Notes: a model not told the origin generated them from the sequence alone. A DNA stretch of 64,000 bases from Xanthostigma xanthostigma (GCA_963575645.1 OY754464.1:30023501-30087500), one strand, 5' to 3'; shown: positions 32,801-43,426, counted from the stretch's first letter. Translations and numbers: made by a program.

Positions 32801-35800
32801 ACATTAGTATATTGTGAAATGCAAAGCCTGCTAAGTTAAGTATTGGAATAACTAATTATTATTAGAACATAATACTTTGTAAGTTGCAAACGTCACTTTT
32901 GACATTTCTTATCATTCCGACACCAAGGATAAGCGGATTGAAACCAAATTTTGGGAGGTTTAGGTTATGTATTACGGAATACGTTATCACGTAAAACTAT
33001 CGTCCGTAAACCGACTTTACAGACAACCATTTTTGTTTTCAAAATCTATTATTGCACAACATTATAGGTATAAAAAAATGTATATATAAAGGATACTTCC
33101 CCGAAGTAGAGTGAGCTCTATCTCGAGGAAACTGAATGTACATTGTCAGCTGTGGTGTAATTGGTAGCGCATACAGCACAAAATTTGAGAATTCTAAATC
33201 GAATTTTGGCAAGTCAAAGCTGATTTTTCACTTGAACTCTAATGACAGTCTGACATTTTTTGTGAATTCGTAGTCTGACCAAATGAAAACCAGATATTAT
33301 TATGTCACTTCCTTGTAAAAGTGTTTTAACAACATATTTACAACAAAAGTAAAGGAAAATTCTCTGATTTTCTGAATACAATATTTTGTTTACTTCAGGT
33401 TTTAGAAGAAGAAGCCACCAGTAAGGAACCAATACCAGACGCTCAACTACCTAGCGTTATCGAGTTCATCTCCGAATTTCCGGTATACTTGCAGACGGTT
33501 GTACAATGTGCGCGCAAAACTGAAATAGCTTTGTGGCCATATTTGTTTTCAGCTGCCGGCAAACCCAAAGATCTTTTCCAGGAATGCATGCAACGCAAAC
33601 AGCTCGATACTGCCGCGAGTTATCTCATTATATTGCAGGTAAATCTCCAGCTTAGTTAATGAAGGCTGATGATAATGAATTGTCAGAATTGGTAAATCTC
33701 CATTATTTAAACGTTAATGCATATTGTCAAAAAATTTTCGTATAGAAAAATAATATAAAATGTTAATTTTGAAAAGTTCGTGAAACAAAGTAAATTGTAT
33801 ATAATTATTTGAAAATGTATTGCCTATTTCAGTAGTAAAATATTAAATTACGTATTGACTATAATTAATATTGTCATCGTTGAAATTTTTTTGTGCGCAT
33901 TCCTCAAATCCCGCCATATTTTTCGGGCACTTTTAATTTTGACAGGTGAAAAGTGATTGAAAAGACAGAATGCAACACCATAGAAACATATTTCACTATT
34001 TTTGAAAATACATTTTTTGACCATCAACGATTTATGACAGGTATTAACATTGGAAAACGTTAGTGGTTCAGCCGTTGCGTCAAAAAGTGCCCGAAACTAT
34101 TGATTCAGGTATACCCTAATCAATGCTGAAACTTTTGAATACTGTGATCATAACCATGTCGACAAAGCTTGCACGTGAAAACGATGAAAAGCCCTTTTGG
34201 ATTATATATCTTACTGGTGGTTACTGAAAAATGGTTTGGTACAAAAGTTGTACAACTTGGAGGGGGACATTAATTGATGGCACTAATACTTTTGACCTTG
34301 GGTATAAGGTTCAAGGTCAACTTTGTTTTTTTTTAATGGAACGTCCTATTTTTGACACCGGCAATCGATTGCACATGAAAAAATATGAGACTTTTGTCTG
34401 AAACTTTTTTCGAGAACGGGCAAAACTCTGTGCGTCTGTTGGTCTGTTAATCGGTTAGTCTGTGAACACGATACAGGTCAAACAGATGAACGGATTGAAA
34501 CAAAATTTTGGGAGGATATTTGGTATGCAAATATGAAAAGCCCTATTGTTTTTCAAAGTTGAAAATTCAAAAATTTTCAATTTTGAAGGCTAAATTAATT
34601 GAGAAAATTTGCCCGTTCTCGAAAAAGTTTCAGACAAAAGTCTCATATTTTTTCACGCGCAATCGATTGCCGATGTCAAAAATAGGACGTTCCATTAAAA
34701 AAAAACAAAGTTGACCTTGAACCTTATACCCAAGGTCAAAAGTATTAGTGCCATCTAATGTCCCCCTCCAAGTTGTACAACTTTTGTACCAAACAATTTT
34801 TCATTCAAGGTCACTGACAAAAGTTATCCGGGGTGGGACATTAAAATGGGACACGCTGTATAGGGTTGTTCGGTTCATATTTTGTGATGTTATTTTGAAA
34901 TTAATTAGCTGTGTTAAATTGAAATTTACTGTTTCAAATCTAATGTCGATTTATTGTTTGGTTTTAGAACCTAGAAGCATCTTCAGTGAGCAGGCAGTAT
35001 GCAACAGTACTCTTAGACACGGCTTTGGAACAGTGCAAATGGGAATTAGCTAAAGACTTGGTGCGATTTTTACGAGCAATAGGTATGACTTGACTTTTTT
35101 CAGAAAAGTTTTTGTTTATTTACAAAATGGGGGTCGTCAATGAACCATGTAAAGCTTTTAACAGTGAGGAAGGGAAGACCACTAAAGTTTACGTTTATTG
35201 TTACTGTTACGGCACACTATTTCCTCTCTTAAAAAGTTGATAGCGTTGATTTTTGTCACTTCTCTGTGACGCTAATTGGTCGTCAGATTTGAAAACTAAA
35301 GATGTGGAAGTTGCGCAACCTTTGACACAATCTGAATGTGTATATGCTAATACATGGTGGAAAGAGGGTAAAAAAACGCAAGAAAAAACACATTTTTTAG
35401 TGTAACGAACTAAGAGAGAAATTTGATAATTTAAGTTGTTTAATTTCTGTTCAGATCCTAATGATGTCGAATCACCACGTAACTCGTTTATTATGCCATC
35501 AAAGCTGGGAATGTCGCAGCAAACGCCTCCGGTTAGTCCGAATGCCGAAGACTTGTCACTGGTGTTAGGAAGCATGCAGGTCGCTCGTAGTCGAAGTTAC
35601 AGTACCACGGTCGCTCCAAAAGTTACCACAGAACACTCTAATACTCATAAACATTCCGTCTCAAATATCACCGAAACGTCGCCGAATTCCAAACGAAAGA
35701 AATCTATTTCAACATGGAAAAGCGAAAACAAGTAATTCATAAATGATAATCTGAAGTTTTTTAATTTTGCACAGTTCACTCTTGAGTCGTGACAATGAAT

Positions 35801-38800
35801 TGTTATGTAGGGTTATTGACAGTGATTAGAATTAAATATAAAACTGTGTTATAATGAAAGTTTATGGTCTAAAATATCGTTTAGAATTATTATTTTTATT
35901 AAATAAGTGCATATATTAAAATAAATAAATAAAATCACGATTTTTAACCTATGTGTCACGTGATTTCAAACACTAATCACAGCGCGTGACGTCATTAATC
36001 AGTCAACATGACCGGTAGCTGTGTGCCACTGACTGCCATGTGTATTCATTATCTCTGTTCAGTGTATGTTCTCTGGTGTATTCATTGTACTCTGTCAATC
36101 ATATTAAATGCAACACTTTGTTGGTTATAATGATATATGTCACGTTGTACCCGCTTGCTTAGTGTTTACTGATTGCCTACTGTGACGTAGGCAATCAGTA
36201 AGCATGGCTGTCAAGGTCAATTGACGTTTTGGCGCAGAATTTAAAGTCAAAATAAAAAACAACTAATAATGAGTCAAATCTGTTATATTTATGAGAAAAA
36301 ATATTTTTTACGGGTACATATACCTTTATTCTTTAATTTTAAATACTTTTTGAAATTTTGTCAATAACCCTATTGAATCAGGTTTATTGAATAATTGGCT
36401 AAAAACAGTTTAATAAATTAAATTGTAAGAAAAAAGAACAGATTTTTTACATAACCTCATTCGATCCACAAAATAGCTGTTTGATAGAAAAATGTATTAA
36501 AATTCACTGTCGCCGTGACGGTAGACAACCGTTTTTTTTATGTACAATTAAAATACAGTTAAATCAACTTCATTCTGAACAGTAGTAACATATTTTGATA
36601 TAAGTAGAAATAATTAAATGTTATTATTAAATATGCATAGAGAAACATCGGGGTCAGCTGAAGAATTCTTCATTGACGTGATATTACAGCGTCATGCTCG
36701 ACAGCTGTTGACGTCGCAGAGACTGACGGATCTCGGTCACTTTGCAGCCCACCTCGACTTTCATTTGGTGACGTGGCTTGCCCGTGAACGAGACCGTGCC
36801 GCAAGAATTGACGATTTTGTGAGCGCTTTGAAACAGTTGCATGAAGATTTTTGTTGGCCGTACCCAGCTCTACAGCATCCTGTCACACATTATTTACAAA
36901 AGAATACAGCTCCAACTTCTGGTGAGTGATATGTAATTTAGAACTAGGGAAGTGCCCAGGAACTTGTAGAACTATTTTTCAAATTGTTTTTATTTTTACA
37001 AAATGGCAGTTATACGAATGGCTTTTAAAATAAATAGCTATTCTTCCTGGATTTCTAAGGTATCTCCGCCGTTACGCGCCTGAAGGGGCAAGTACATACC
37101 GACTTGATTACCCAGACATGCTCTACAGTCCTGAACGTGCCTGTTTAAAGGGCTGCATGAGTTCGTTAAATACTTAAATTGAGTTGGTGTTTATTTGAAG
37201 ATTACTGTCCATTTTTAATCATTTTTAGGATTCCATACACCCAATAAAAATCAGAACCCTTATAGGATCACTCTTAAATCTGTCAGTCTGTCAGCTTATT
37301 TTCTTCAAATCTACTGAACAAAAAAAAATTTAATTTGGTACATAATAAATATAAATTTAGATGACTCAATCACGGGTGTTAGTGTAAATTCCGTTTTTGG
37401 ATGACGAATTAGGAAATTAAAAAACAAATTTTTTCAAGTGCATCATGTGACGTATCAAATGAAAGGATTCGTTATGAGAAATACAAATATATATATATTT
37501 ATATATATAAAATTCTCGTGTCACAATTTTGACCGCGCTAATCAGATTTTAATGAAATTGTGTAAATGTGTCTTGCTTGGTGCAACTTACGCTATAGGAT
37601 AGTTTTTATTAAATATTTTGTATAAAATTACGGTGTTTTTTCAAAAAAACTGTTTTAGTAGTATGCAACGACATCTGATAGAATTTACTCAAAGCTATTA
37701 GTTCAGATGCAAACAAAAAAAAAAACTGTTTTAGTACCAAGTAGCAACATCTGATAGAATTCGCTCAAAGATATTAGTTTGAAAGCACCGGGCGAAACCG
37801 GGATGAACCGCTAGTTTTTTTATAATTTGAAATGCATAGTTTAAAAGATATTAAAGAAAATATACGAAAATCGAGCAATCCTCCATCTATCACCGAAATT
37901 ACTGAGCCTAAAATTAAAAAAAAAAATAAAATAGGAAATATAGGGCCTCGCTTATAGCTTACAAGAAAACCTAAACGAATATCCTAAGACATAAAGTTTT
38001 CACAGAAAATGGAATGGTACGGAACCCTCCCTCTGTGAATTCTGCTCCCATTTGACTGGTTTTTTAATGTTATATCACGACACGAGTGACGCTTTTTACT
38101 GATAGAACATATGCAAAGATATAATTGTGTTTTTACACAAGAATTGTCACTATGAACACATTTAAGCTTATCTAAAAAAAAAAACAATTGGGCGGAATTT
38201 TCAGTGTAGAAGACAAAAAAATCAGTTTTATTTTATTACCCGCGATAGTATGAAGGAGGTGTGTGCGTTTAATGTAAAAAAGTTGTGTGTGCATTTGTTT
38301 GTTATCATTTTTTTCCAAAGATCGTTATATTATTTAATTACTGACAGTACGATCATCGTCTGAGTCACCTGTCGTTGAGGATCGATCAAAGTCGTTACGG
38401 ATAGATACTGTGCCAACTGGAATCGGAAGCCAAGTGGGCGACAGCGGTTATATGAGCTTTCCGGGTGGCCTTCCACATACGGGCTTAGTTACACCCGTTC
38501 TGAGTACTTCGAGTGCGTTGCCAGTGAGTGATTGCGAGTTACCACAGATGACAGAAGCACGATTGTCGGCGAAAATACCTCATGATGCTCGCAGTGTGTT
38601 GAGCATTACGAGCTCGGCGTGGGCCGAGGAACTAGACAGTGTGCATACGTCAGTGCCCTCTGATAGTTGGAACGATGTACCCAGTGCCCAGTTACTGGAA
38701 CAGCTATCTCATCAGATAGCTAACAGAGGAACTCCTAAGGTTGAAGTTCAGTTAAGGTATGATGTTTTAAATTTATTTTTACATATGTAAGACATGTATT

Positions 38801-41800
38801 ATAATATATGTAAGATACTTTCATAGTCTTCGAATAATTCTAAGACTATGAAAGTATTATATCGAATCTAAGCTTAGATTATTGCCCTATTTTGTTGTTG
38901 GGTCGAACCAGCCACCTTGTACTTTCAAGGAAGGTACATTAAACCGTTCAGCCACATGACGCGCTTCCTTTAGGTGTGTCATTCTGGGTATTATACTCAA
39001 TTATAAGTATTGAAGCACTATTTAAACTGTGATAATATCAACGACGTACATGCTCTAGTCCTTTTTTTGTTAGCGTGACGTTCAACGCGCTCGTTTTTTC
39101 TCAGCTGACTGCCCGTCCGAAGCTTGGAGTTAAACTATCTATATTCACAAAATATACTACATAGTACATACTAGTGATGTGCCGGATATCCGTATCCGCG
39201 GAGCTCCGAGGGAGGAACAAGATCCGTATCCGTTAGTTTTATGGCGGTTCTTTTACGGATCTTTTACCTTATTAATTTTCAATTCATAGATGAAATTTTA
39301 TATATAGGTATAGGTGATTAGGTAATAATGAAAAACTGTTAAATTCCATTCAGATTATTTTTTACTTCTTAAAATCGTATTTGGCACCTTTATATTGCAA
39401 AAATGTATCGTAGTGAGTACCATACCAATAGTACATAACTCAAAGGTACTAATAAAAAACTATCTTTATAATGAGATATTGCACATCGATCTTTGGAAAG
39501 AGACAATCTGTTATGAGAGTTAACTCTTAAAGAAGTCAATAACTTTTTCCCATAACAGATAGTCTCTTTTCAAAGGTCGATGTGCAATATTTACCGCCGC
39601 GTACTCTAAGAAAGTTAAGATCCATATCCATATCCGCGGATCTTGAAACCAAATATCCGTATTCAGATCCGTATCCGCGGATATACATTTTTAACGATCC
39701 GGCACATCACTAGTACATACTAAGCATAATCATCATTCCATACCCTGATGATAAATCAAGTGATGGATTAATGCAGTTTTACTGTAATTTGGATTGTTTT
39801 TATTGTATAACTTTTTGCATAGTTCATAACTTTAACTGTTTAGATATTTATTACAACTATTTATGGAAGCAAGCTGTTTGGAATGGTCACTATTGATATC
39901 GATTCTGCTGCGAGATGCGATGGCCGTACTGCGAACAATCAATGCAGCCCGATCATCGGACCAGTCCATTGAAGCTGTTCAAAGACTAAAAGAGGGTTTT
40001 CAGAGTCTATGTCACTGGACTCACACAGAATGGTAAGCGAAAAACTTCAAAATTACAATGGTATTACATTTATTATTTTGTCAGTTGAAATTTTTACATT
40101 TTTAACGTAACTAGAAATTCATTATTACCATTAGTTGAAATATTCTATAGGAATATAGCAAACCAGCTAATGAAAAATTTACCTGCTTACGTTTCTGCTC
40201 TTGGACTTAGCTCACTCACTTGGTCTTATAGTCGCGCAGAATTAGCAAATCCGTCACATACAATTGCGAACGTCGATTTTAAATTTTTTTTTGTTAGATA
40301 ATACGAATATAAGTAACATATTAAGTTTAAACGCCAATCGGAGCACCGCACGATGGTTAAAAAAAATGGCAAAAATCGTCCATATCACTTTTTGGCGATT
40401 TACGGGAAAACTATGCATTTGACAAATTAAGTGTAGGGAAATAAAAAATGCGCAATAAAAAGACGAATCGAATGAGTTTTTGTGAGCTCCGATCGGTCCA
40501 GTAGTTTTTTAGTAAATTGCAAAAAACCGCTTTTTTGGGCCATTTTTTCGAAATTCCATAACTTCCATTCTATTAAATATGAAGACTTGAAACTTTAATA
40601 GAATATGTGTTTTATAAGCTTCAATATGCATACAAAATTTCAGCAAGATCGATGTTATACTTTTTGAGAAACTTTGAAAAAACCGAAAAAAGGCTCTTCC
40701 GAAAAGGGTCCCTGAAAAAGTTTTGGGCCAGCGTAGACCAATTTTTCAAACGTGCTTTTGTTCATCGAGAGTTGCTCTACAACATCCTGCAATGCCGTAC
40801 CATTACACCTAGCGAAAGTGCGAAAAAAATTGATTTTAAAAAAGGGAGCTGGAAATGCGGCTATATGGCAAATTCTGCAAATTTTTGACTGAAAATTTTT
40901 TTTTGCTTTCTTTGCGTTTTAAAGCGAAAATGGCAATAATAATAATGATATCATTATATATTTACGTACAATTGTGCATATGTGTCGCATGGATACAAAT
41001 AACAGCATTAATTAGACATTATTTTTGAAAATCTGTTTATTAAAAAAATAAGTTCGCGGAAGCTCCCTTTTTTAAAATCAATTTTTTTCGCACTTTCGCT
41101 AGGTGTAATGGTACGGCATTGCAGGATGTTGTAGAGCAATTCTCGATGAACAAAAGCACGTTTGAAAAATTGGTCTACGCTGGCCCAAAACTTTTTCAGG
41201 GACCCTTTTCGGAAGGGCCTTTTTTCGGTTTTTTCAAAGTTTCTCAAAAAGTATAACATCGATCTTGCTGAAATTTTGTATGCATATTGAAGCTTATAAA
41301 ACACATATTCTATTAAAGTTTCAAGTCTTCATATTTAATAGAATGGAAGTTATGGAATTTCGAAAAAATGGCCCAAAAAAGCGGTTTTTTGCAATTTACT
41401 AAAAAACTACTGGACCGATCGGAGCTCACAAAAACTCATTCGATTCGTCTTTTTATTGCGCATTTTTTATTTCCCTACACTTAATTTGTCAAATGCATAG
41501 TTTTCCCGTAAATCGCCAAAAAGTGATATGGACGATTTTTGCCATTTTTTTTAACCATCGTGCGGTGCTCCGATTGGCGTTTAAACTTAATATGTTACTT
41601 ATATTCGTATTATCTAACAAAAAAAAATTTAAAATCGGCGTTCGCAATTGCACGTTTTTTAGGACACGAATCAGCTAATTCTACCCGACTATTACTCGCG
41701 TGACGCATTTTATGAAGGAGGAAAAGTTGCTATAACATTGTAAAAAACAAAGATACAGCTACATTTGAGGTTATGAATAAATGAATAAAAAAATAATAGT

Positions 41801-42485
41801 TAAAACCAATTTTTTGTGTTTAGATATGTGGTCGTCTATAAATGAATAATCTTTTGAACATAACCAATTTATTTTGTCATTGTTATTGAGGTTCATACAT
41901 GTCTTGAAAATAATTTAATAATGCGCTCTATTATTCCAAGCATTATGTTTTACAGAAGTGCAAACTATTTACTCGTATACTCACAAAATTATTAAATATA
42001 TTTAGTTTTCCCAGTCCAGGTTCCAAACCTCTTGTGTTCATTGCTCCAACACTGTCGCAGTGTACTGACAATCAATATTTTATTACAGCTTAGGTTATAA
42101 ACCGTTCATGGTTGCTATTCAAAATCAAATTTCCGTCCTATCAAAATTGTTAATGAACAAGATGCAGTATCAACAAACATTAGAGCAACAGGCCAAGGCA
42201 AACCACGCATCGCAAACTCACACGTTCCTAAGTGGTCCCAGCAGATCACGTTGTACAAGCTCTAGCTACGATTCGAACGTACAAGCCGATACTTTGTCGC
42301 GGAGACTCGATTCTGTGTCGAGTAGCGCGACAAACACTGATAAAGGCAGCAGTGAAGCGACTCTTCAGTCGAGCGTGTCGAGTCGGAAAGATCTCAGTAA
42401 AAGCAGAGATCATGATGACGATTTAAATAATTCTGTAGATAGTTCAAAGGATCAGTCTGAAAGCTACTCGTGTGTAGTATCTTAG
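20808..42485 (+). CDS. RIC1: RIC1, Rab6 exchange factor subunit (21 exons)
   Basis: RIC1 pairs with RGP1 to activate Rab6 (Ypt6 in yeast) for endosome-to-Golgi retrograde traffic; the fly homologue is Rich. Exons: 20808-20939, 21728-21835, 21993-22145, 23045-23228, 23292-23425, 24244-24335, 24879-25152, 25636-25761, 26331-26564, 27740-28100, 28174-28400, 29247-29490, 30040-30149, 30220-30351, 33399-33638, 34968-35082, 35455-35731, 36641-36921, 38348-38756, 39844-40032, 42089-42485. All junctions are GT-AG and phases agree, giving 1472 codons plus stop, close to the roughly 1420 of animal orthologues. The start (MYFPIGWPK) matches the conserved N-terminus. The first ~500 residues form the beta-propeller part (for example [12 protein letters not shown]). 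Residues ~795-955 are the conserved RIC1 domain ([59 protein letters not shown]). The serine-rich tail is variable. Introns make up about 80% of the gene and are full of repeats. No coding disruption was seen. Confidence 0.93.
22340..22830. repeat. Minisatellite element in RIC1 intron 3
   Basis: About four tandem units of 106-117 bp run from 22374 to 22785. Each has GTAATGGGTAAAAAATGTTA, AACTCGCGTC and one to three copies of a 21-bp GATCGAAAATTCGTAAGACC sub-repeat. The array lies between inverted ends GAAGTGAAAACTT (22348) and AAGTTTTCACTTC (22791). A related single-unit version flanks 47559-48225. Reading frames through it encode only repeats of LRIFDQV type. Confidence 0.7.
23577..24089 (+). 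mobile_element. pogo/Tigger deletion derivative in RIC1 intron 5
   Basis: Inverted ends (CAGTAGAGACGCG on the left, TAGTAGAGACGCG read from the right) are flanked by TA on both sides (23575-23576 and 24090-24091), and subterminal repeats read TAATCCGGA. Inside, from 23873, an ATG frame reads [20 protein letters not shown] and then DKLK before ending. This matches the very start of Tigger/pogo transposases, the CENP-B-like N-terminal helix-turn-helix. The rest of the transposase, including the DDE domain, is absent, so this is a 513-bp non-autonomous derivative. Confidence 0.72.
25213..25381. mobile_element. Foldback MITE in RIC1 intron 7
   Basis: Arms beginning AAGTTCGTTCCAAGCAGCCG extend about 65 bp through CCGTACACAGTCTTG and are reverse complements around a short loop that itself holds CTTGCGCAGT repeats. 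It is non-coding. Confidence 0.7.
26738..27599. mobile_element. Long foldback element in RIC1 intron 9
   Basis: The 862-bp element has ends CAGGGTGAGTCAGACCACCC in inverted orientation and is flanked by TATA on both sides. Arms of about 330 bp are nearly identical reverse complements, including GTTAGTCGTAGAGAGTTGTG and GAACTCCGGAATGTTAAA. The loop is AT-rich and has no transposase frame. CAGGGTG ends with TA or TATA duplication are common for Tc1/mariner-related MITEs; this assignment is inference. Confidence 0.72.
28651..29155 (+). repeat. Dispersed element B, copy in RIC1 intron 11
   Basis: It is homologous to 42786-43231: GGCGCCGCTAGGGGGTAATA, TTTTTATGGAAATCGCGACA, TTACTTAAATCGCCATCAGC and CCCCTAGTGCTCACCACAAA are shared in order. 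This copy has lost the outer inverted ends that are seen in the other copy. It is non-coding. Confidence 0.6.
30666..31228. mobile_element. Foldback element in RIC1 intron 14 (first of three)
   Basis: Arms of about 260 bp starting AATAGATAGCGGAT are reverse complements that meet around a short centre near 30950. They share AAAACGCCGTAAAAAGCGCG, the TTCTATAATATGATGTTAAT block and ATTGACAATGTAAAATGTTC. Mirror reading frames on the arms are by-products. No transposase is present. Confidence 0.7.
31245..31392. mobile_element. Twin-palindrome MITE, copy 1
   Basis: Inverted ends read TATATGTCGCCG...GATATTGTCAAA. Between them are two separate perfect palindromes, one centred on CACTAGTG (near 31294) and one centred on CACTAAGTG (near 31347), each with an A/T-rich TGATATT..AATATCA stem. 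The same arrangement occurs in the opposite orientation at 61672-61822. The element abuts the next foldback element, which inserted at its right edge. Confidence 0.7.
31393..32124. mobile_element. CAGCGTGTCCC foldback element, copy 1 (complete)
   Basis: The 732-bp element has inverted ends CAGCGTGTCCCATTTTAATG and is flanked by TATA at both ends. Arms of about 300 bp match through GGTACAAAAGTTGTACAACT, AAGGTTCAAGGTCA and GGCAATCGATTGCG. The loop has CTGTTAGTC-type short repeats. There is no transposase. A second copy lies in the next intron (34223-34858). Confidence 0.75.
32401..32475 (+). repeat. 16-bp tandem array
   Basis: The unit GTAACGTTCCTAACGC is repeated about 4.6 times without mismatch. 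It is the internal array of the surrounding element. The homologous site in the other copy has a 17-bp unit instead. Confidence 0.8.
32490..32965 (+). repeat. Dispersed repeat family A in RIC1 intron 14
   Basis: It shares AAATCAGATCGGTTTGAAAC, CTTAAACGAAAGAGGAGAAC, ATTTCGTATAACAGAATTTG and TTGTGAAATGCAAAGCCT with the 43600-44000 copy. It lies inside the GTAACGTTC-array element. Confidence 0.55.
33141..33215 (+). ncRNA. tRNA-like relic with A-box
   Basis: TGTGGTGTAATTGGTAGCGC resembles a tRNA D-arm/A-box, and about 40 bp later a degenerate B-box (ATCGAATTTTG) follows. A full cloverleaf cannot be formed. It could be a decayed tRNA or a SINE head in RIC1 intron 14. Confidence 0.3.
34223..34858. 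mobile_element. CAGCGTGTCCC foldback element, copy 2
   Basis: The right end is intact (GGGACACGCTG followed by TATA). The left end lacks the outer ~60 bp and starts in the AAAAATGGTTTGGTACAAAA block. Arms and loop match the copy at 31393-32124 with moderate divergence. It lies in RIC1 intron 15. Confidence 0.7.
37225..38060 (+). repeat. RTE-like 3' tail, split by a Helitron
   Basis: The left part holds AAAATCAGAACCCTTATAGG, TCTGTCAGTCTGTCAGC and CATCATGTGACGTATCAAAT. The right part, after about 37816, continues and ends ATGGTACGGAACCCTCC...TTTGACTGGTTTTTT. This succession is a known insect retrotransposon tail. The Helitron 37503-37815 lies between the parts. There is no coding frame. It lies in RIC1 intron 18. 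Confidence 0.55.
37503..37815 (+). mobile_element. Non-autonomous Helitron in RIC1 intron 18
   Basis: The 5' part reads ATATATAAAATTCTCGTGTC, the 3' part reads GGGCGAAACCGGGATGAACC and ends GCTAGT before a T-run. A 60-70-bp block (AAAAACTGTTTTAGTA...ATCTGATAGAATT) is duplicated inside. The exact 5' TC is blurred by an AT microsatellite. It is related by its ends to the Helitron at 108-755. Confidence 0.6.
38894..38966 (-). ncRNA. tRNA-Ser(UGA)-like relic
   Basis: On the minus strand, GTGGCTGAACGG (A-box), a CTTGAAA anticodon-loop-like heptamer (anticodon TGA) and GGTTCGACCC (B-box) occur in order with near-correct spacing. T-arm and acceptor pairing are poor, so it is a decayed tRNA or a SINE head, not a working tRNA. 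It lies antisense in RIC1 intron 19. Confidence 0.4.
39172..39712. mobile_element. hAT MITE in RIC1 intron 19
   Basis: The 541-bp element has inverted ends TAGTGATGTGCCGGAT and an exact 8-bp target duplication, GTACATAC (39164-39171 and 39713-39720). Subterminal ATCCGTATCCGCGGA repeats occur in both arms. An inner hairpin (about 39470-39600; ATATTGCACATCGAT arms) occupies the centre. There is no transposase. Confidence 0.8.
40222..41702. mobile_element. 1.5-kb foldback element in RIC1 intron 20
   Basis: Arms of about 650 bp are near-perfect reverse complements around a small loop near 40930-41010. Shared blocks include AAACGCCAATCGGAGCACCG, CTTTTTGGCGATTTACGGG, GACCGATCGGAGCTCACAAA and CACCTAGCGAAAGTGCG. 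Mirror frames of 93 and 98 codons (40607-40888, 41008-41304) are nearly identical in reverse orientation and are by-products. No transposase or target duplication could be defined. Confidence 0.75.
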
Positions 42486-42785
42486 GTAATACTCAGTCTT
42501 GTCTCTTTATTGTCTGTTTATATTAGAGTACCATTTGTTTTTGTAACACTGCCATGTTAACTAACAAAACCGCATCACATCATTTCAACAGAAAGAGTTC
42601 ACACACGCTTAGAAATAGTTAATCATATCGTGCTTGAGATTTCTTTAAGGATGTGTGAGGAAATACAATCGCAGACAAAGATTATGTTCATAACTGCAAA
42701 TTATAAGATGGTACCAGCAACGTCAAATTGTACAAAACTTATATTACGGTACAATTTGTTAGACAGCAATGCATGTATACATATA

Positions 42786-43231
42786 GGCTGTGTGCACGAA
42801 GCCTATTAGCGCCGCTAGTGGGTAATAGAAAATTATTGAACTTACTTTTTATGGAAATCGCGACATGTTTCTAAGGTGATAAGTCAAAAACTTTAGTTGG
42901 CCATGATATGTCAAAAAAAAATGTAATAAGAAAAACTGATGTTAATTTGTTTACACTGACAGCGGAACGTCAAATTAGGGCGCCAATGGTCTTTATTTTA
43001 CTTAAATCGCCATCAGCGCAACAGCACGGAACACAACAAGCATTACCAGATCGATTAGTTTTCCTATGTTTTCTTTGTAATTAAAAAAATTTCATAAAAT
43101 TATAACTATTTTCACTTTTAATAAACATTGCTCACTGACATACAGAAAATTGGAGTTCAAAGTTTCCCCTAGTGCTCACCACAAACGCTCGCATCAAAAA
43201 ATTTGTAGCTCCGCCTCCGTGCACATAGCCC
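42786..43231. mobile_element. Dispersed element B, copy with inverted ends
   Basis: The left end GGCTGTGTGCACGAAGCC is matched by the reverse complement of the right end (GGGCTATGTGCACGGAGGC). ATA flanks both sides. The body matches 28651-29155. It is non-coding and lies about 300 bp 3' of the RIC1 stop codon, so it could lie in the 3' UTR. Confidence 0.6.
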
Positions 43232-43426
43232 ATAAGTGTACCTACACTGTACATGAGTGAGTAACTAGCATGGAAGATATTGTGACATAATTTGTCAAAA
43301 GTAAGCGGTAGCTATTGTAATGATGTTTACAAACTCTACACTCCTTAAGTACACTGTTCTCAAATGTAAACACGCATTTTATAAAATACCTACTCTGTTT
43401 CATACTTTTCAACAATAATTATTTTG

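Larger units (their letters stand above)
32315..33025 (+). mobile_element. GTAACGTTC-array element, copy 1 (interrupted)
   Basis: The left segment begins TTTTTGACGTGATAACGTCT, continues ACACCGGCTGCATG and then has a tandem array of a 16-bp unit, GTAACGTTCCTAACGC (about 32401-32475, about 4.6 copies). The right segment, from about 32980, reads ACGTTATCACGTAAAACTAT then CGTCCGTAAACCGACTTTAC. A family A repeat (about 32490-32965) separates them. The uninterrupted copy is at 46172-46385. The inner ends TGACGTGATAACGT and ACGTTATCACG are inverted. Confidence 0.6.

Noticed and set aside
34748-35053. 101-codon frame spanning the RIC1 exon at 34968
   Set aside because: The frame starts inside a foldback element and only overlaps the true exon; the splice acceptor at 34967 sets the real boundary.
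40607-40888. 93-codon frame repeated at 41008-41304 on the other strand
   Set aside because: Both frames come from the two arms of the 1.5-kb palindrome in RIC1 intron 20, and no known protein resembles them.
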